Positions 46,379 to 55,233 of a stretch of DNA of 64,000 nt are shown here, piece by piece. Each line of letters starts with the position of its first letter. The first letter of the stretch is position 1. The notes beneath the pieces were generated by a model. The model saw nothing but the letters and a program-made list of their open reading frames with translations. It searched no databases and had not been told where the DNA came from. This DNA is from Flavobacteriales bacterium (GTDB lineage: Bacteria > Bacteroidota > Bacteroidia > Flavobacteriales_D > Sanyastnellaceae). Position numbers and translations under genes: made by a program. The stretch is from positions 47,996 through 111,995 of the forward strand of contig CANIBZ010000003.1 in assembly GCA_947466425.1 (NCBI GenBank). Direction: 5' to 3'.

Positions 46379-48046
46379 ATGCGCAGTTTTTTCTGTTTTT
46401 TATTTCTGACTTTTTCCTTGAGTAGTCTTTATATAGCCCATGCTCAGTCGTCGTACAATACTTATTTCATTCAATTTAAAAATAAAGACAACTCGAGTTT
46501 TTCTCTTTCGGCGCCCCGTCAATTTCTTTCTCAGAAGGCAGTGGATCGAAGGATTAGAACTGGCGTAGGTTTCGATTCACTCGATATTCCTGTGAACCAA
46601 TTATACATACAACAAGTCCTTCAACTTGGAAATTCAAATTTGTTGTTGAAGAGTAAGTGGTTCAATTCAATTACCGTGGAGCTCTTGGATACAGCTATTG
46701 CGGCTTCTTGGAAACAGCAAGTGGAGTCTCTTCCGTGTGTATTCCAAGTGAAATCATTGCCAAGTATTCCATTCGAGAAAGTTTCCATTCACAAAGGAAC
46801 GCAGTCAGAAGACGCAATGGTTTCAGACGAGTTCTACGGCCCGAGTTTTCGTCAAACAGAAATGTTAAACGGACATCTACTTCATCAGCTAGGTTTGAAT
46901 GGACAAGGTATGGACATTGCCGTTTTTGATGGCGGATTTCTCTTTGCAGATTTGCTTCCTGCAATGTCTCATTTGTTTGATGAAGGAAGAATTATTGAAA
47001 CGCACGATTTTCTTCATTACAATTCTCCAGCGGTGTTTGACGCTTCAACACATGGTACTATGGTGCTGAGCCATATGGCGGGAATAATGAAAGATTCGCT
47101 TTACGGAACTGCCGTTGAAGCGAACTATTATTTATTTCAAACCGAAGATGTTTTTCGTGAAGTTCGATTGGAAGAAGATACGTGGATTCAAGCGGCAGAG
47201 TGGGCCGATAGTATAGGCATTGATGTAATTAATTCGAGTTTGGGATATTCGCTGTTCGATGAAGATTACATGAACTATTCAACCTCGGAAATGAACGGAA
47301 GTACAACTCGAATTTCGCAAGCCGCTGAAATTTGCGCGTTAAAAGGAACTTTGGTTGTGAATAGTGCCGGCAATAGCGGCGATGATCCTTGGCACGTCAT
47401 TACGGCTCCGTCAGATGCAGAACACGTGTTGTGCATAGGTGCTGTAGATTTGAATGGCAATCACGCTTCATTTTCGGGTTATCATCCTCCTGGACTTAAC
47501 GATGTAAAACCGAATGTTGTTGCCATGGGAAGACAAACGGTATATGCCGCAATGGATAGCACGATTTCTAGAGGAAATGGAACTTCATTTAGTTCTCCCA
47601 TTCTTGCAGGAATGGCAGCAACACTCTGGCAAGCTTTTCCAACAGCAACGAATATGGATATTTTCAATGCCATTGAAGAAAGCGCAAGTTTGTATTCAAC
47701 GCCTAACGATTCTATGGGTTATGGTATTCCAGATTTCTGGAAGGCTTTTGTGAATCTTTCCAATCACATATACAGTCAACCGAATGAACATTCGGTCCTC
47801 GTTTTCCCTCAGCCTTCAGACGGGCAATTCGAAATTCGTGTAGAAGGAAATTTTCCGGAAACAAACAATTACCACTACCTCTATGACAGTAGTGGAAGAT
47901 CAGTTAAATATTACAAGTGGGATTACAACTACAGCGAACCGTGGGCTATTTACCACGTGGATTTGACTCCCCAGCCAGTCGGGCAGTATTATTTCGTAAT
48001 TGAATCTTCAACAGGAATTCAAGTAGTTCCCCTTCAAAAAAAATAA
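46379..48046 (+). CDS. T9SS-exported subtilisin-like serine protease (S8)
   Basis: 555 residues. Signal peptide 1-23 (HAQ). An N-terminal prodomain-like region (about 25-135: YFIQFKNKDNSSFSLSAPRQFLS, QKAVDRRI) precedes the catalytic domain with the triad D184 (AVFDGGF), H225 (STHGTMV) and S403 (GNGTSFSSP), plus oxyanion N332 (NSAGNSGDD). The C-terminus (VLVFPQPSDGQF, GQYYFVIES) is a divergent T9SS type A sorting domain with Q in place of N in the FPNP motif. It should be a secreted or surface protease. One base separates it from the hydrolase gene. Confidence 0.9.
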   Translation: MRSFFCFLFLTFSLSSLYIAHAQSSYNTYFIQFKNKDNSSFSLSAPRQFLSQKAVDRRIRTGVGFDSLDIPVNQLYIQQVLQLGNSNLLLKSKWFNSITVELLDTAIAASWKQQVESLPCVFQVKSLPSIPFEKVSIHKGTQSEDAMVSDEFYGPSFRQTEMLNGHLLHQLGLNGQGMDIAVFDGGFLFADLLPAMSHLFDEGRIIETHDFLHYNSPAVFDASTHGTMVLSHMAGIMKDSLYGTAVEANYYLFQTEDVFREVRLEEDTWIQAAEWADSIGIDVINSSLGYSLFDEDYMNYSTSEMNGSTTRISQAAEICALKGTLVVNSAGNSGDDPWHVITAPSDAEHVLCIGAVDLNGNHASFSGYHPPGLNDVKPNVVAMGRQTVYAAMDSTISRGNGTSFSSPILAGMAATLWQAFPTATNMDIFNAIEESASLYSTPNDSMGYGIPDFWKAFVNLSNHIYSQPNEHSVLVFPQPSDGQFEIRVEGNFPETNNYHYLYDSSGRSVKYYKWDYNYSEPWAIYHVDLTPQPVGQYYFVIESSTGIQVVPLQKK

Positions 48047-48047
48047 A

Positions 48048-49205
48048 ATGAAAAAAACGTTACTTTTTGTTTTTGCTTTCTTCTCAATCGGATTTTCTTT
48101 CGCGCAAGGTCTTGGACATACCACATTGACCTTCACGGATGCTACGCGAAACAATCGCCCTATTCCTTGTGAAGTTTATTATCCAGCGACTTCAGCCGGA
48201 GACAATACAACTGCTTTAGATCCCGCGTCTTTGGGGCTGAATGGGTTTCCAGCAATTGCGGTTGGACATGGGTTCGTCATTGGTGCGTCAAGCTATGGTT
48301 TAATCGCTGAACATTTGATTCCTTTCGGCTTCGTTGTTGCGCTCGTGAACACAGAGACTGGATTTTCTCCTAACCACCAAGAATTCGGGCTTGATTTGGC
48401 TTTTGTTACACATGCCCTTCAACTCGAATCTCAAAATTCATCTTCAATTTTGCACAACATTGTGAGTCAAGAAAAAGAAGCCGTGATTGGTCACAGCATG
48501 GGTGGCGGAGCAGCCTGGTTAGCAGCAGCTTCTGATCCTTTGATTGATGCCATTGTGGGCTTAGCACCTGCAGAGACAAATCCTAGTGCAATTGCAGCGG
48601 CATCTTCTGTTAACTGCAACTCTTTGATTTTTTCAGGGAGCGATGACGCTGTTACACCACCTGCCGATAATCATCAACCCATTTTTGATGGCACAAATGG
48701 CTGCAAAACGTTTGTTACACTAACTGGAGGTTCACACTGCGGATACATTGCTGCAGGTACATTGTGCGATTTCGGAGAACCATTGGGCGGAAGTTTAGCA
48801 AGAGCAGATCAGCAGGAAGCATATTTAACAATGATGACGGCTTGGCTTCGTTATTTTTTGAATGCGGAATGTGTAGAAGCACTTTACACAGATTATGTAA
48901 CGGCACATTCCTTTGTGTCAGCTGCGCCTCTTGCTGCATGCATGCTATGCGGTAACGTAAATGATGTTGAAAGCAATCCCATAAACGTTTTTCCGAATCC
49001 CAATCAAGGAACATTCTCCATTCAATGGAAGAGTGAAATGTTCAATACAGTTGAGTTATTTGACGCAACGGGTAAGCGTGTTTTGAAACAAATGATTTTA
49101 CAACAAGGCTTTTTCAATGAAACTGAAAAGTTGAAACAGGGTGTTTATTGGTTGAAGCTTTCAGGTGAAAAGTCAATTTCAACGAAGAAAATAGTCGTTG
49201 AATAA
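48048..49205 (+). CDS. T9SS-exported alpha/beta hydrolase
   Basis: 385 residues. Signal peptide 1-20 (SFAQ). The hydrolase domain (about 25-275) has an oxyanion region VGHGFVIGASSYG, nucleophile S150 in GHSMGGGAAW, the acid D199 or D200 in FSGSDDAVTPP and H230 in TGGSHCGY. This layout and the GHSMGGG motif recall cutinase, chlorophyllase and dienelactone-hydrolase relatives. After a Cys-bearing linker, residues about 305-385 are a T9SS type A domain (NVFPNPNQGTF, KQGVYWLKLS). The substrate is probably an ester but unidentified. Confidence 0.87.
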   Translation: MKKTLLFVFAFFSIGFSFAQGLGHTTLTFTDATRNNRPIPCEVYYPATSAGDNTTALDPASLGLNGFPAIAVGHGFVIGASSYGLIAEHLIPFGFVVALVNTETGFSPNHQEFGLDLAFVTHALQLESQNSSSILHNIVSQEKEAVIGHSMGGGAAWLAAASDPLIDAIVGLAPAETNPSAIAAASSVNCNSLIFSGSDDAVTPPADNHQPIFDGTNGCKTFVTLTGGSHCGYIAAGTLCDFGEPLGGSLARADQQEAYLTMMTAWLRYFLNAECVEALYTDYVTAHSFVSAAPLAACMLCGNVNDVESNPINVFPNPNQGTFSIQWKSEMFNTVELFDATGKRVLKQMILQQGFFNETEKLKQGVYWLKLSGEKSISTKKIVVE

Positions 49206-49212
49206 TGAAACG

Positions 49213-49235
49213 AAAAACCCCGCAAGTGCGGGGTT
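49213..49235. terminator. terminator shared by the hydrolase gene and the tRNA
   Basis: Stem AACCCCGC / GCGGGGTT with loop AAGT. On the minus strand it is followed by TTTTT (end of the tRNA transcript); on the plus strand the tail is weaker (ATCTTTG). Confidence 0.85.
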
Positions 49236-49242
49236 ATCTTTG

Positions 49243-49316
49243 TGCGCCCACCTGGGCTCGAACCAGGGACCCACAGATTATGAGTCTGTTGCTCTAACCA
49301 ACTGAGCTATAGGCGC
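49243..49316 (-). tRNA. tRNA with CAT anticodon (Ile2 or elongator Met)
   Basis: 74 bases, full cloverleaf. Acceptor GCGCCTA pairs with TGGGCGC, anticodon stem ACAGA/TCTGT with loop CTCATAA (anticodon at 49282-49280), T loop TTCGAGC, discriminator A. The first acceptor pair is G-C, so it is not the initiator. Positions 4-5 are C-C paired with G-G, as in the tRNA-Ile2 recognised by the lysidine synthase TilS in E. coli (where elongator Met has U-A and A-U). This points to tRNA-Ile(CAU), but the identity is not proven. CCA is not encoded. Confidence 0.9.
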
Positions 49317-49323
49317 GCGACGG

Positions 49324-49353
49324 CAAATTTAAGAATAATGCATCTTTGTACAA
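49324..49353 (-). promoter_or_regulatory. promoter of the CAT-anticodon tRNA
   Basis: On the minus strand: TTG (49353-49351), 19-base spacer, TAAATTTG (49331-49324): exact consensus. The -33 element ends 1 base before the hutI start codon on the other strand, and the -7 element lies 7 bases before the mature tRNA 5' end, so the tRNA precursor leader is only about 4 bases. Confidence 0.87.
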
Positions 49354-49354
49354 C

Positions 49355-50614
49355 ATGAAAATATTCATAAAAAATATAAAATCACTCTACGGGACTCATT
49401 CTCAGGAAGTCTCGTCTGTGAAAGGAGCGAATATGAATGTGCTCCCATGTATTGAAAATGCTTGGTTAGCAGTTGAGAAAGGAACCATAGCTGCATTTGG
49501 CTCTATGGATGATTTTGATGGGATTGAAGATTGGAGAGATTTAACAGTCATTGATGCGGCCGGCAAGTATGTTCTTCCCGGATGGTGCGACAGTCACACG
49601 CATACGGTGTTCGCGGCTTCGCGTGCCGACGAGTTCGAAGATCGTTTAAACGGTTTGACCTACGAGGAAATAGCAAAGCGTGGTGGCGGTATTTTGAATA
49701 GCGCAAAGAAGTTAGCCTCCATGAGTGAAGATGAGTTGTTCACGGCCGCGTTTGAGCGATTGAATGTGATGATGAGCGCGGGTACCGTAGCAGTCGAAAT
49801 TAAAAGCGGTTACGGTCTCGATGAAGAGAACGAATTGAAAATGCTTCGCGTAATCAAACGATTAAAATATGAGCATCCCGTTCAGATTAAATCGACTTTC
49901 CTTGCGTTGCACGCCATTCCACTAGAATATAAAGATCGAGTGGAGGAGTTTGTTAATCTTATGGTGAATGGAGTTCTTCCAAAAGTTGCAGCAGAAGATC
50001 TCGCAGATTTTGTAGATGCTTTTTGTGAAGATGGATATTTCTCTGTGGCGCAAATGAATCAATTAATAGACGCTGCTCAAGTGCTAGGAATTCCTGCTAA
50101 GGTGCACGTAAATCAATTCAATATCATTGGTGGAATAGATGCCGCGGTGAAACGAAATGCGCGCAGTGTAGATCATTTAGAAGAATTAACAGATGAAGAT
50201 GTAAATAGTTTGTTGGAAGGAAACACAATGCCCGTCGCACTTCCAGCGTGCTCTTTCTTTTTACGAATTCCCTACACGCCAGCTCGAAAAATAATTGATG
50301 CAGGCTTGCCAATCGCTTTAGCAACTGACTTCAACCCCGGTTCTTCCCCTTCAGGAAATATGAATTTCGTGAACAGTCTCGCTTGCATTCAGCAGCGCAT
50401 GCTTCCCAATGAAGTTGTGAATGCTTCTACATTGAATGGGGCTTTCGCTATGGATGTGCAAGATGTGTTAGGCAGTATTGCAATTGGAAAGAAAGCATCC
50501 TTCATCATAACAAAACCATTGAATTCATTGGCTGAATTGTTCTATTACTTCGGCGAAAACAACATTGATCAAGTTATTGTGGAAGGTAAAATTGTAGACG
50601 TAAAAGCTAATTAA
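49355..50614 (+). CDS. hutI: imidazolonepropionase
   Basis: 419 residues from ATG at 49355 (three in-frame codons upstream from TTG 49346 are not needed). The third enzyme of histidine degradation; it opens imidazolonepropionate to formiminoglutamate. Metal-binding H81 and H83 are in GWCDSHTHTVFAASRADEFEDR, followed by TYEEIAKRGGGILNSAKKL, VEIKSGYGL, and LATDFNPGSSPS with the active-site Asp. It is an amidohydrolase of normal length. hutH, hutU and hutG are not present nearby. aroC follows after 9 bases. Confidence 0.96.
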   Translation: MKIFIKNIKSLYGTHSQEVSSVKGANMNVLPCIENAWLAVEKGTIAAFGSMDDFDGIEDWRDLTVIDAAGKYVLPGWCDSHTHTVFAASRADEFEDRLNGLTYEEIAKRGGGILNSAKKLASMSEDELFTAAFERLNVMMSAGTVAVEIKSGYGLDEENELKMLRVIKRLKYEHPVQIKSTFLALHAIPLEYKDRVEEFVNLMVNGVLPKVAAEDLADFVDAFCEDGYFSVAQMNQLIDAAQVLGIPAKVHVNQFNIIGGIDAAVKRNARSVDHLEELTDEDVNSLLEGNTMPVALPACSFFLRIPYTPARKIIDAGLPIALATDFNPGSSPSGNMNFVNSLACIQQRMLPNEVVNASTLNGAFAMDVQDVLGSIAIGKKASFIITKPLNSLAELFYYFGENNIDQVIVEGKIVDVKAN

Positions 50615-50623
50615 CTTCGCAAC

Positions 50624-51676
50624 ATGGCAGGAAATACATTTGGAAATTTATTTCGACTCACCACATTTGGAGAATCTCACGGTCCTGCTATTGGAGGTGT
50701 TGTTGACGGTTGTCCCGCGGGAGTTGTCATTGATGAAGTTTTTATTCAGATTGAATTGGATCGAAGAAAGCCGGGGCAGAGCGATCTAACCACTTCACGA
50801 AAAGAATCGGATCGTGTTCAAATTCTTTCTGGTGTTTTGAATGGAATAGCTACCGGTGCGCCCATAGGATTTATCATTCAAAACGAAGATCACAATTCTA
50901 GCGACTACAATAATTTAAAAGATGTATTTCGTCCCGGACACGCCGATTATACTTGGCAAGAGAAATTTGGAATTCGTGATCATAGGGGTGGTGGAAGAAG
51001 CTCGGCGAGGGAAACGGCATGTCGCGTGGTTGCTGGAGCAATTGCGAAGTCGGTACTAAACCGAATGAACATTCGGGTGAGTGCTTATGTGAGTAGCGTT
51101 CATAAAATCATGGTTCCAGTTACTTATGATAAATTGAATTTGGATGGGATTTACAGCTCAGCTATTCGTTGTCCACATGAAGAAACAGCCGCTCGCATGG
51201 AAGCTGCAATTCGTCAAGCCAAAGAAGAGAAAGACAGTCTCGGTGGAATTATTACTTGCGTTGCAACCGGCGTTCCTGCAGGTTGGGGAGAGCCTGTATT
51301 CGATAAGCTACATGCCCAATTGGGACACGCCATGCTTTCGATAAATGCGGTTAAAGCATTTGAAATCGGAGATGGTTTTTCTTCCACATTAAGAAAAGGA
51401 AGTGAGAATAACGATTCCCTTCAAACCAACCACGACGGCGGAATACAAGGGGGAATTTCAAACGGCAAAGACATTGTGTGCAAGATTGCTTTCAAGCCAA
51501 CCAGCACCATAGGAAAAAAACAAATCGCACGCGATTCAAACAATCAAGAAGTTGAATTAGAAGCGGCTGGAAGACACGATCCATGCGTACTTCCACGCGC
51601 AGTGGCGGTTGTAGAAGCAATGGGCGCAATCACCTTATTAGACGCAGCTTTGCTTTCAAGAAGTAATAAGATTTAG
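50624..51676 (+). CDS. aroC: chorismate synthase
   Basis: 350 residues. It converts 5-enolpyruvylshikimate-3-phosphate to chorismate with reduced FMN, the branch point for aromatic amino acids. Signatures: AGNTFGNLFRLTTFGESHGPAIGGVVDGCPAGV at the N-terminus, the RKPGQSDLTTSRKESDRVQILSGV segment, RPGHADYTWQEKFGIRDHRGGGRSSARETACRVVAGAIA, and the C-terminal RHDPCVLPRAVAVVEAM. It is likely co-transcribed with hutI. It ends 4 bases before the stop of an opposing T9SS gene, with no terminator between. Confidence 0.97.
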   Translation: MAGNTFGNLFRLTTFGESHGPAIGGVVDGCPAGVVIDEVFIQIELDRRKPGQSDLTTSRKESDRVQILSGVLNGIATGAPIGFIIQNEDHNSSDYNNLKDVFRPGHADYTWQEKFGIRDHRGGGRSSARETACRVVAGAIAKSVLNRMNIRVSAYVSSVHKIMVPVTYDKLNLDGIYSSAIRCPHEETAARMEAAIRQAKEEKDSLGGIITCVATGVPAGWGEPVFDKLHAQLGHAMLSINAVKAFEIGDGFSSTLRKGSENNDSLQTNHDGGIQGGISNGKDIVCKIAFKPTSTIGKKQIARDSNNQEVELEAAGRHDPCVLPRAVAVVEAMGAITLLDAALLSRSNKI

Positions 51677-51680
51677 TTTC

Positions 51681-54600
51681 TTATTCAACTATTAACTTCA
51701 CCGTTGAACTGTTGTTGAAGTCTTGCACTTTAACAAAATAGATTCCAGCACTTATTCCATTCAAGTCAATGTCTATTGAACTTGTTTTGTCTGAGCGATT
51801 GATACGTTCTTGCTTGCAAACTTGTCCTTGTATGTTGTACAATGAATACGTCAAACGTTCGTCAAATCCATTTGCGATAAGTTTCACTTTTTGTTTGGCC
51901 GGATTGGGCATTAAAAGAATTTGAGTAGAATTAACTCGCTCCTCTTCAACGCCAACAAGATTTGTATTCCAATAAAAATATTGTTCAATCTCAGCGCCAA
52001 AGTCGTTTTCGAATTGCTTGAAATAAGCACCTGCTACACGATCCAAATTGCAGTAGCCATTTCCGTCATTATTGGCGAAAAACGAAAGCCCATCGCCACC
52101 AGCGTCTGTAATTTTAAATCGGTAACACCCTGCGTTCAACTCCAACGTGTCGCGATGCGTTGTATTCGCTTGCGAGAATGTGCGTGTGAAAATCACGTTG
52201 TCGTTTATGTCATAAAGAGTATAAGCACTTTCTGCGAAGGAAGCATTTGTTCTGAAGATGACAATAAGCTTGTTGTTATCTGTATTCGGTAAATAAGAAT
52301 ATACCGGTGGGCGAGTAAATGCAGATTCAGCATGGTTATTCGACGGGTTGTTATCTACACCATCAGTGCTTTCACCAAGATCAATAAAGAATCTTCCGGT
52401 TGTGGAAGTTGCATTCCAAAGTGCAGGATCGCTGTAGGTTAATTCAACCACTTCACTTTCCATAAAGCCAAGGTTTCCAGTCCAAGTATAGACTTCAGTA
52501 GCACCTCCAATAACACCATAAGAAATCTTAACATCGGTCAAGGGTTGTGATCCTTTGTTGCGTAAAACAAATTTCGGGTTGTCGCAAATGGGGTTCCAAC
52601 GCGAATGATTTTCCCAATTGCTCGGGGCAAGGACTTGTTCAATTTCAGGATCGTGGGCATGGTTTTTCGCGCCGTAATAAATAGCCTGACTCTCGGTAAC
52701 GTAGTTTCCGTAAGGATCTGTTGTAATGTTATATTCAGCGCTTACTTGATTGTTTTGAATGAATGGAGTCAATTCGAATTCTTCTGTTTTTCCCTCCATT
52801 CCAGGGCACCAACCTCCACGTGCGTAGATCCACGTTCCTCCTTGCGGAAATAGCGGATTCTTGTCACAGTCGTGCATAATTTCCCAACTGAAAGTTGGGC
52901 TTCCATTTACATTAATTGAATGTGTGTTGTAACAGAACTCACCGCAGTTGTTCGCGTCGTTTCCGAAGCCGTGACCTGTTAAAGTCGTACGAAGTTTTAA
53001 CTCACTTTCATTGGGTTGAAGTGTGAATGTCTTTTCATTCACCGCATTGTTAAATCCACCAAGGCCGTAGTTTCCTTGCCATACGTTGGCAATGCGCTTC
53101 ACATCACGTGCGGGAGTTCCTTCAATGAATACAAATTTCAAATCGAGAAGTTCTTGCCAGTTTCCGGCTTCAAGTTCAACACTGTCGCGAAGCAAGTTTG
53201 CGAAATCCGTAACATCATAAATCCATGTCCAACCATCTCCCAAATCCAATTGTATTCCATAAGGAGTAATGAATCTGCCCAATTCGTAACGATTCACAAC
53301 ATCGAATGGAGCGCCATAATAAAACAGAGTATCGTTGGTTAAGATTGCATCTTCTGCTGCGAATGTGCTGTCAATCTTTTCACCAAGTGAATTGTAAGTG
53401 AACTGCCAGCGCGATAAGTAAGTCGTTGCAATGTTTAGAATTTGAGGGTTGTGATTCATAATCTCATATTCAATTTTTGAAATGGGCGCATCATAAACTT
53501 CAACATTAATCGTACTTGTTGTTTGCGCAGTTGTTAGGGTATTTCCTTGAGTGAAATATATTTTAGGTCTGAAGTCTATTGCTTGAGCAGACTGCGTTAA
53601 TTCGTATCCGTTGTATGGAATGAAATTCGGATTGCCTAAAGTGTATCCGTTGAAATTGTTTCCTGAAATATCATTTACAGCTCCGTTGCTATCGTTGTTG
53701 AAATTGTATTGCACCAACAGTGAAGGATCGCTTGGCCCGCCGGAATAAATGTTTTGAATTTCCGCGTCGTTCAATTCGCTGGAGAAAACAGTGAAATCAT
53801 CAATGTCGCCGCGATAGAAATTACTCCATGTAGAAGCCGCACCAATGCTGAATTGGGTAATGTTACTCATAGGGAAAACTTTACCTGTTCCGCTGTGCCA
53901 AAGCACTCCGTTGAGGTATGCTTTCATTTCTCCGGTCACTGTGTTTTTTGTAAATGCCCAGTGGTTCCAAACGCCTTCATAATCGGCAGGGTTAGCGGCT
54001 TTATCTATGCGGTCATAACTTCCTCCTGAATTTCCGGCATCCCAATACACACGGCTGTTGCTCCAGGGTAAGTGTACATTCAGTACACGATTGTTGCTAC
54101 TGTTTTTTGCTTCGAAGGTTGTTCCGTTTTCAGGTTGTGCATTCGCGTCTCCGCGTAACCAAAAGGCAATCGTTATTTCATTAGAAATGGAGGCGAAAGC
54201 TGAAGCAGGAATGCGAATTTCATCGTTGCCATCGAATCGAACGAATTTATTATTTCCAATAGAAGCTATTGCATTTAAGTTGGAAGCTTCGCCCAATGCT
54301 GCAATCCCGAGCTCTGAAGGGTTTCCGTCATAAGACACTTCAACAAGAATGTTACTTGCTCCGTCCCATGAGAAAGGGGAGTTCAAGGTTAAATAGAATG
54401 TCCCATTCTGATTAACAGAGGTATTGCTAAGGTAGTAAGTGCTGATAGCGCTGTTGTCTAAGGCAGTTAATGCGGTTGCAGCGGTTGATTTGATTCGAAT
54501 ACGTAAGTTCTGATAAGCACCCGCATTTCCAGAAAGATCGAAACCGATCTGCCAAATATTTCCAGCTTGAACCCCCGCCGTGGCAAGTTCCGTTGATGAA

Positions 54601-55127
54601 TAGAGCCATTGGTAGCGCGCACTTGCATCACTTGTGAAAGGTGCATTGGAGGTTTGAATGTTATTGCCTACGCTATATGAAAGAGCATCTCCCGGATTAT
54701 TTAATGTTGAAGTGATTTGTTCCGTTTGAAAAATATCAAAGGGTGCAGCAGCGCGAATGGGAGCCGAGCTGAAATTTTGATTGTTGATTAAGAAATGCGG
54801 ATGTTGCTGAAGAGTGGAGTCTAACATTCCTGTGTGCTCGAATAAATTATTGTAGGTAAGATAATCCCACTCTCCGCATGGGTAGGCTAATCCGCCTGCT
54901 GTTCCGTCGCTAAAGCATTTCAATGTATGATACATCAAAACCTTTTGATAGTTCACGCCATTGTTCGAAGCGGGAAATTGAAACCACCTTCTTCCAGGCG
55001 AGTCGTAGCCGGTTGCAGGATTGTTTTGTGCGGCGAATGAGAAGGTTTGAACGATCGTAGTATCGCCCGGCTGTGCAAGCGTGTGAATCGACAAAGTGAG
55101 GAAAAGAAAAAGGTAAAGGTGTTTCAT
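51681..55127 (-). CDS. T9SS cargo, PNGase F-like amidase split by a LamG-containing insertion
   Basis: 1148 residues from MKHLYLFLF; a longer frame to 55367 would overlap the divergent DUF2851 gene and hide the signal peptide (LAQ, 1-19). The PNGase F fold is recognisable in two parts. Residues about 60-97 contain KVLMYHTLKCF and CGEWDYLTYNNLF with D88. Residues about 612-815 contain RYELGRFITPYG, FVFIEGTPAR with E669, NCGEFCYNTHSINVN with E730 and RGGWCPGMEG. These correspond to D60, E118 and E206 of Elizabethkingia PNGase F, which removes N-glycans from Asn. Between the parts lie about 500 residues, including a LamG-like domain (about 290-460). A Cys/GDG module near 1015 and a T9SS type A domain end it. 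Confidence 0.85.
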   Translation of the reverse strand: MKHLYLFLFLTLSIHTLAQPGDTTIVQTFSFAAQNNPATGYDSPGRRWFQFPASNNGVNYQKVLMYHTLKCFSDGTAGGLAYPCGEWDYLTYNNLFEHTGMLDSTLQQHPHFLINNQNFSSAPIRAAAPFDIFQTEQITSTLNNPGDALSYSVGNNIQTSNAPFTSDASARYQWLYSSTELATAGVQAGNIWQIGFDLSGNAGAYQNLRIRIKSTAATALTALDNSAISTYYLSNTSVNQNGTFYLTLNSPFSWDGASNILVEVSYDGNPSELGIAALGEASNLNAIASIGNNKFVRFDGNDEIRIPASAFASISNEITIAFWLRGDANAQPENGTTFEAKNSSNNRVLNVHLPWSNSRVYWDAGNSGGSYDRIDKAANPADYEGVWNHWAFTKNTVTGEMKAYLNGVLWHSGTGKVFPMSNITQFSIGAASTWSNFYRGDIDDFTVFSSELNDAEIQNIYSGGPSDPSLLVQYNFNNDSNGAVNDISGNNFNGYTLGNPNFIPYNGYELTQSAQAIDFRPKIYFTQGNTLTTAQTTSTINVEVYDAPISKIEYEIMNHNPQILNIATTYLSRWQFTYNSLGEKIDSTFAAEDAILTNDTLFYYGAPFDVVNRYELGRFITPYGIQLDLGDGWTWIYDVTDFANLLRDSVELEAGNWQELLDLKFVFIEGTPARDVKRIANVWQGNYGLGGFNNAVNEKTFTLQPNESELKLRTTLTGHGFGNDANNCGEFCYNTHSINVNGSPTFSWEIMHDCDKNPLFPQGGTWIYARGGWCPGMEGKTEEFELTPFIQNNQVSAEYNITTDPYGNYVTESQAIYYGAKNHAHDPEIEQVLAPSNWENHSRWNPICDNPKFVLRNKGSQPLTDVKISYGVIGGATEVYTWTGNLGFMESEVVELTYSDPALWNATSTTGRFFIDLGESTDGVDNNPSNNHAESAFTRPPVYSYLPNTDNNKLIVIFRTNASFAESAYTLYDINDNVIFTRTFSQANTTHRDTLELNAGCYRFKITDAGGDGLSFFANNDGNGYCNLDRVAGAYFKQFENDFGAEIEQYFYWNTNLVGVEEERVNSTQILLMPNPAKQKVKLIANGFDERLTYSLYNIQGQVCKQERINRSDKTSSIDIDLNGISAGIYFVKVQDFNNSSTVKLIVE

Positions 55128-55233
55128 TTGAAAAATTTTATGCGTTATAAAGATAAGTAAAATCAAGGTACACAGCGATTTTATGGCATAAGCATTTCTT
55201 GACTTTCTGGAATAGTCATCAGAAATTCGAATC

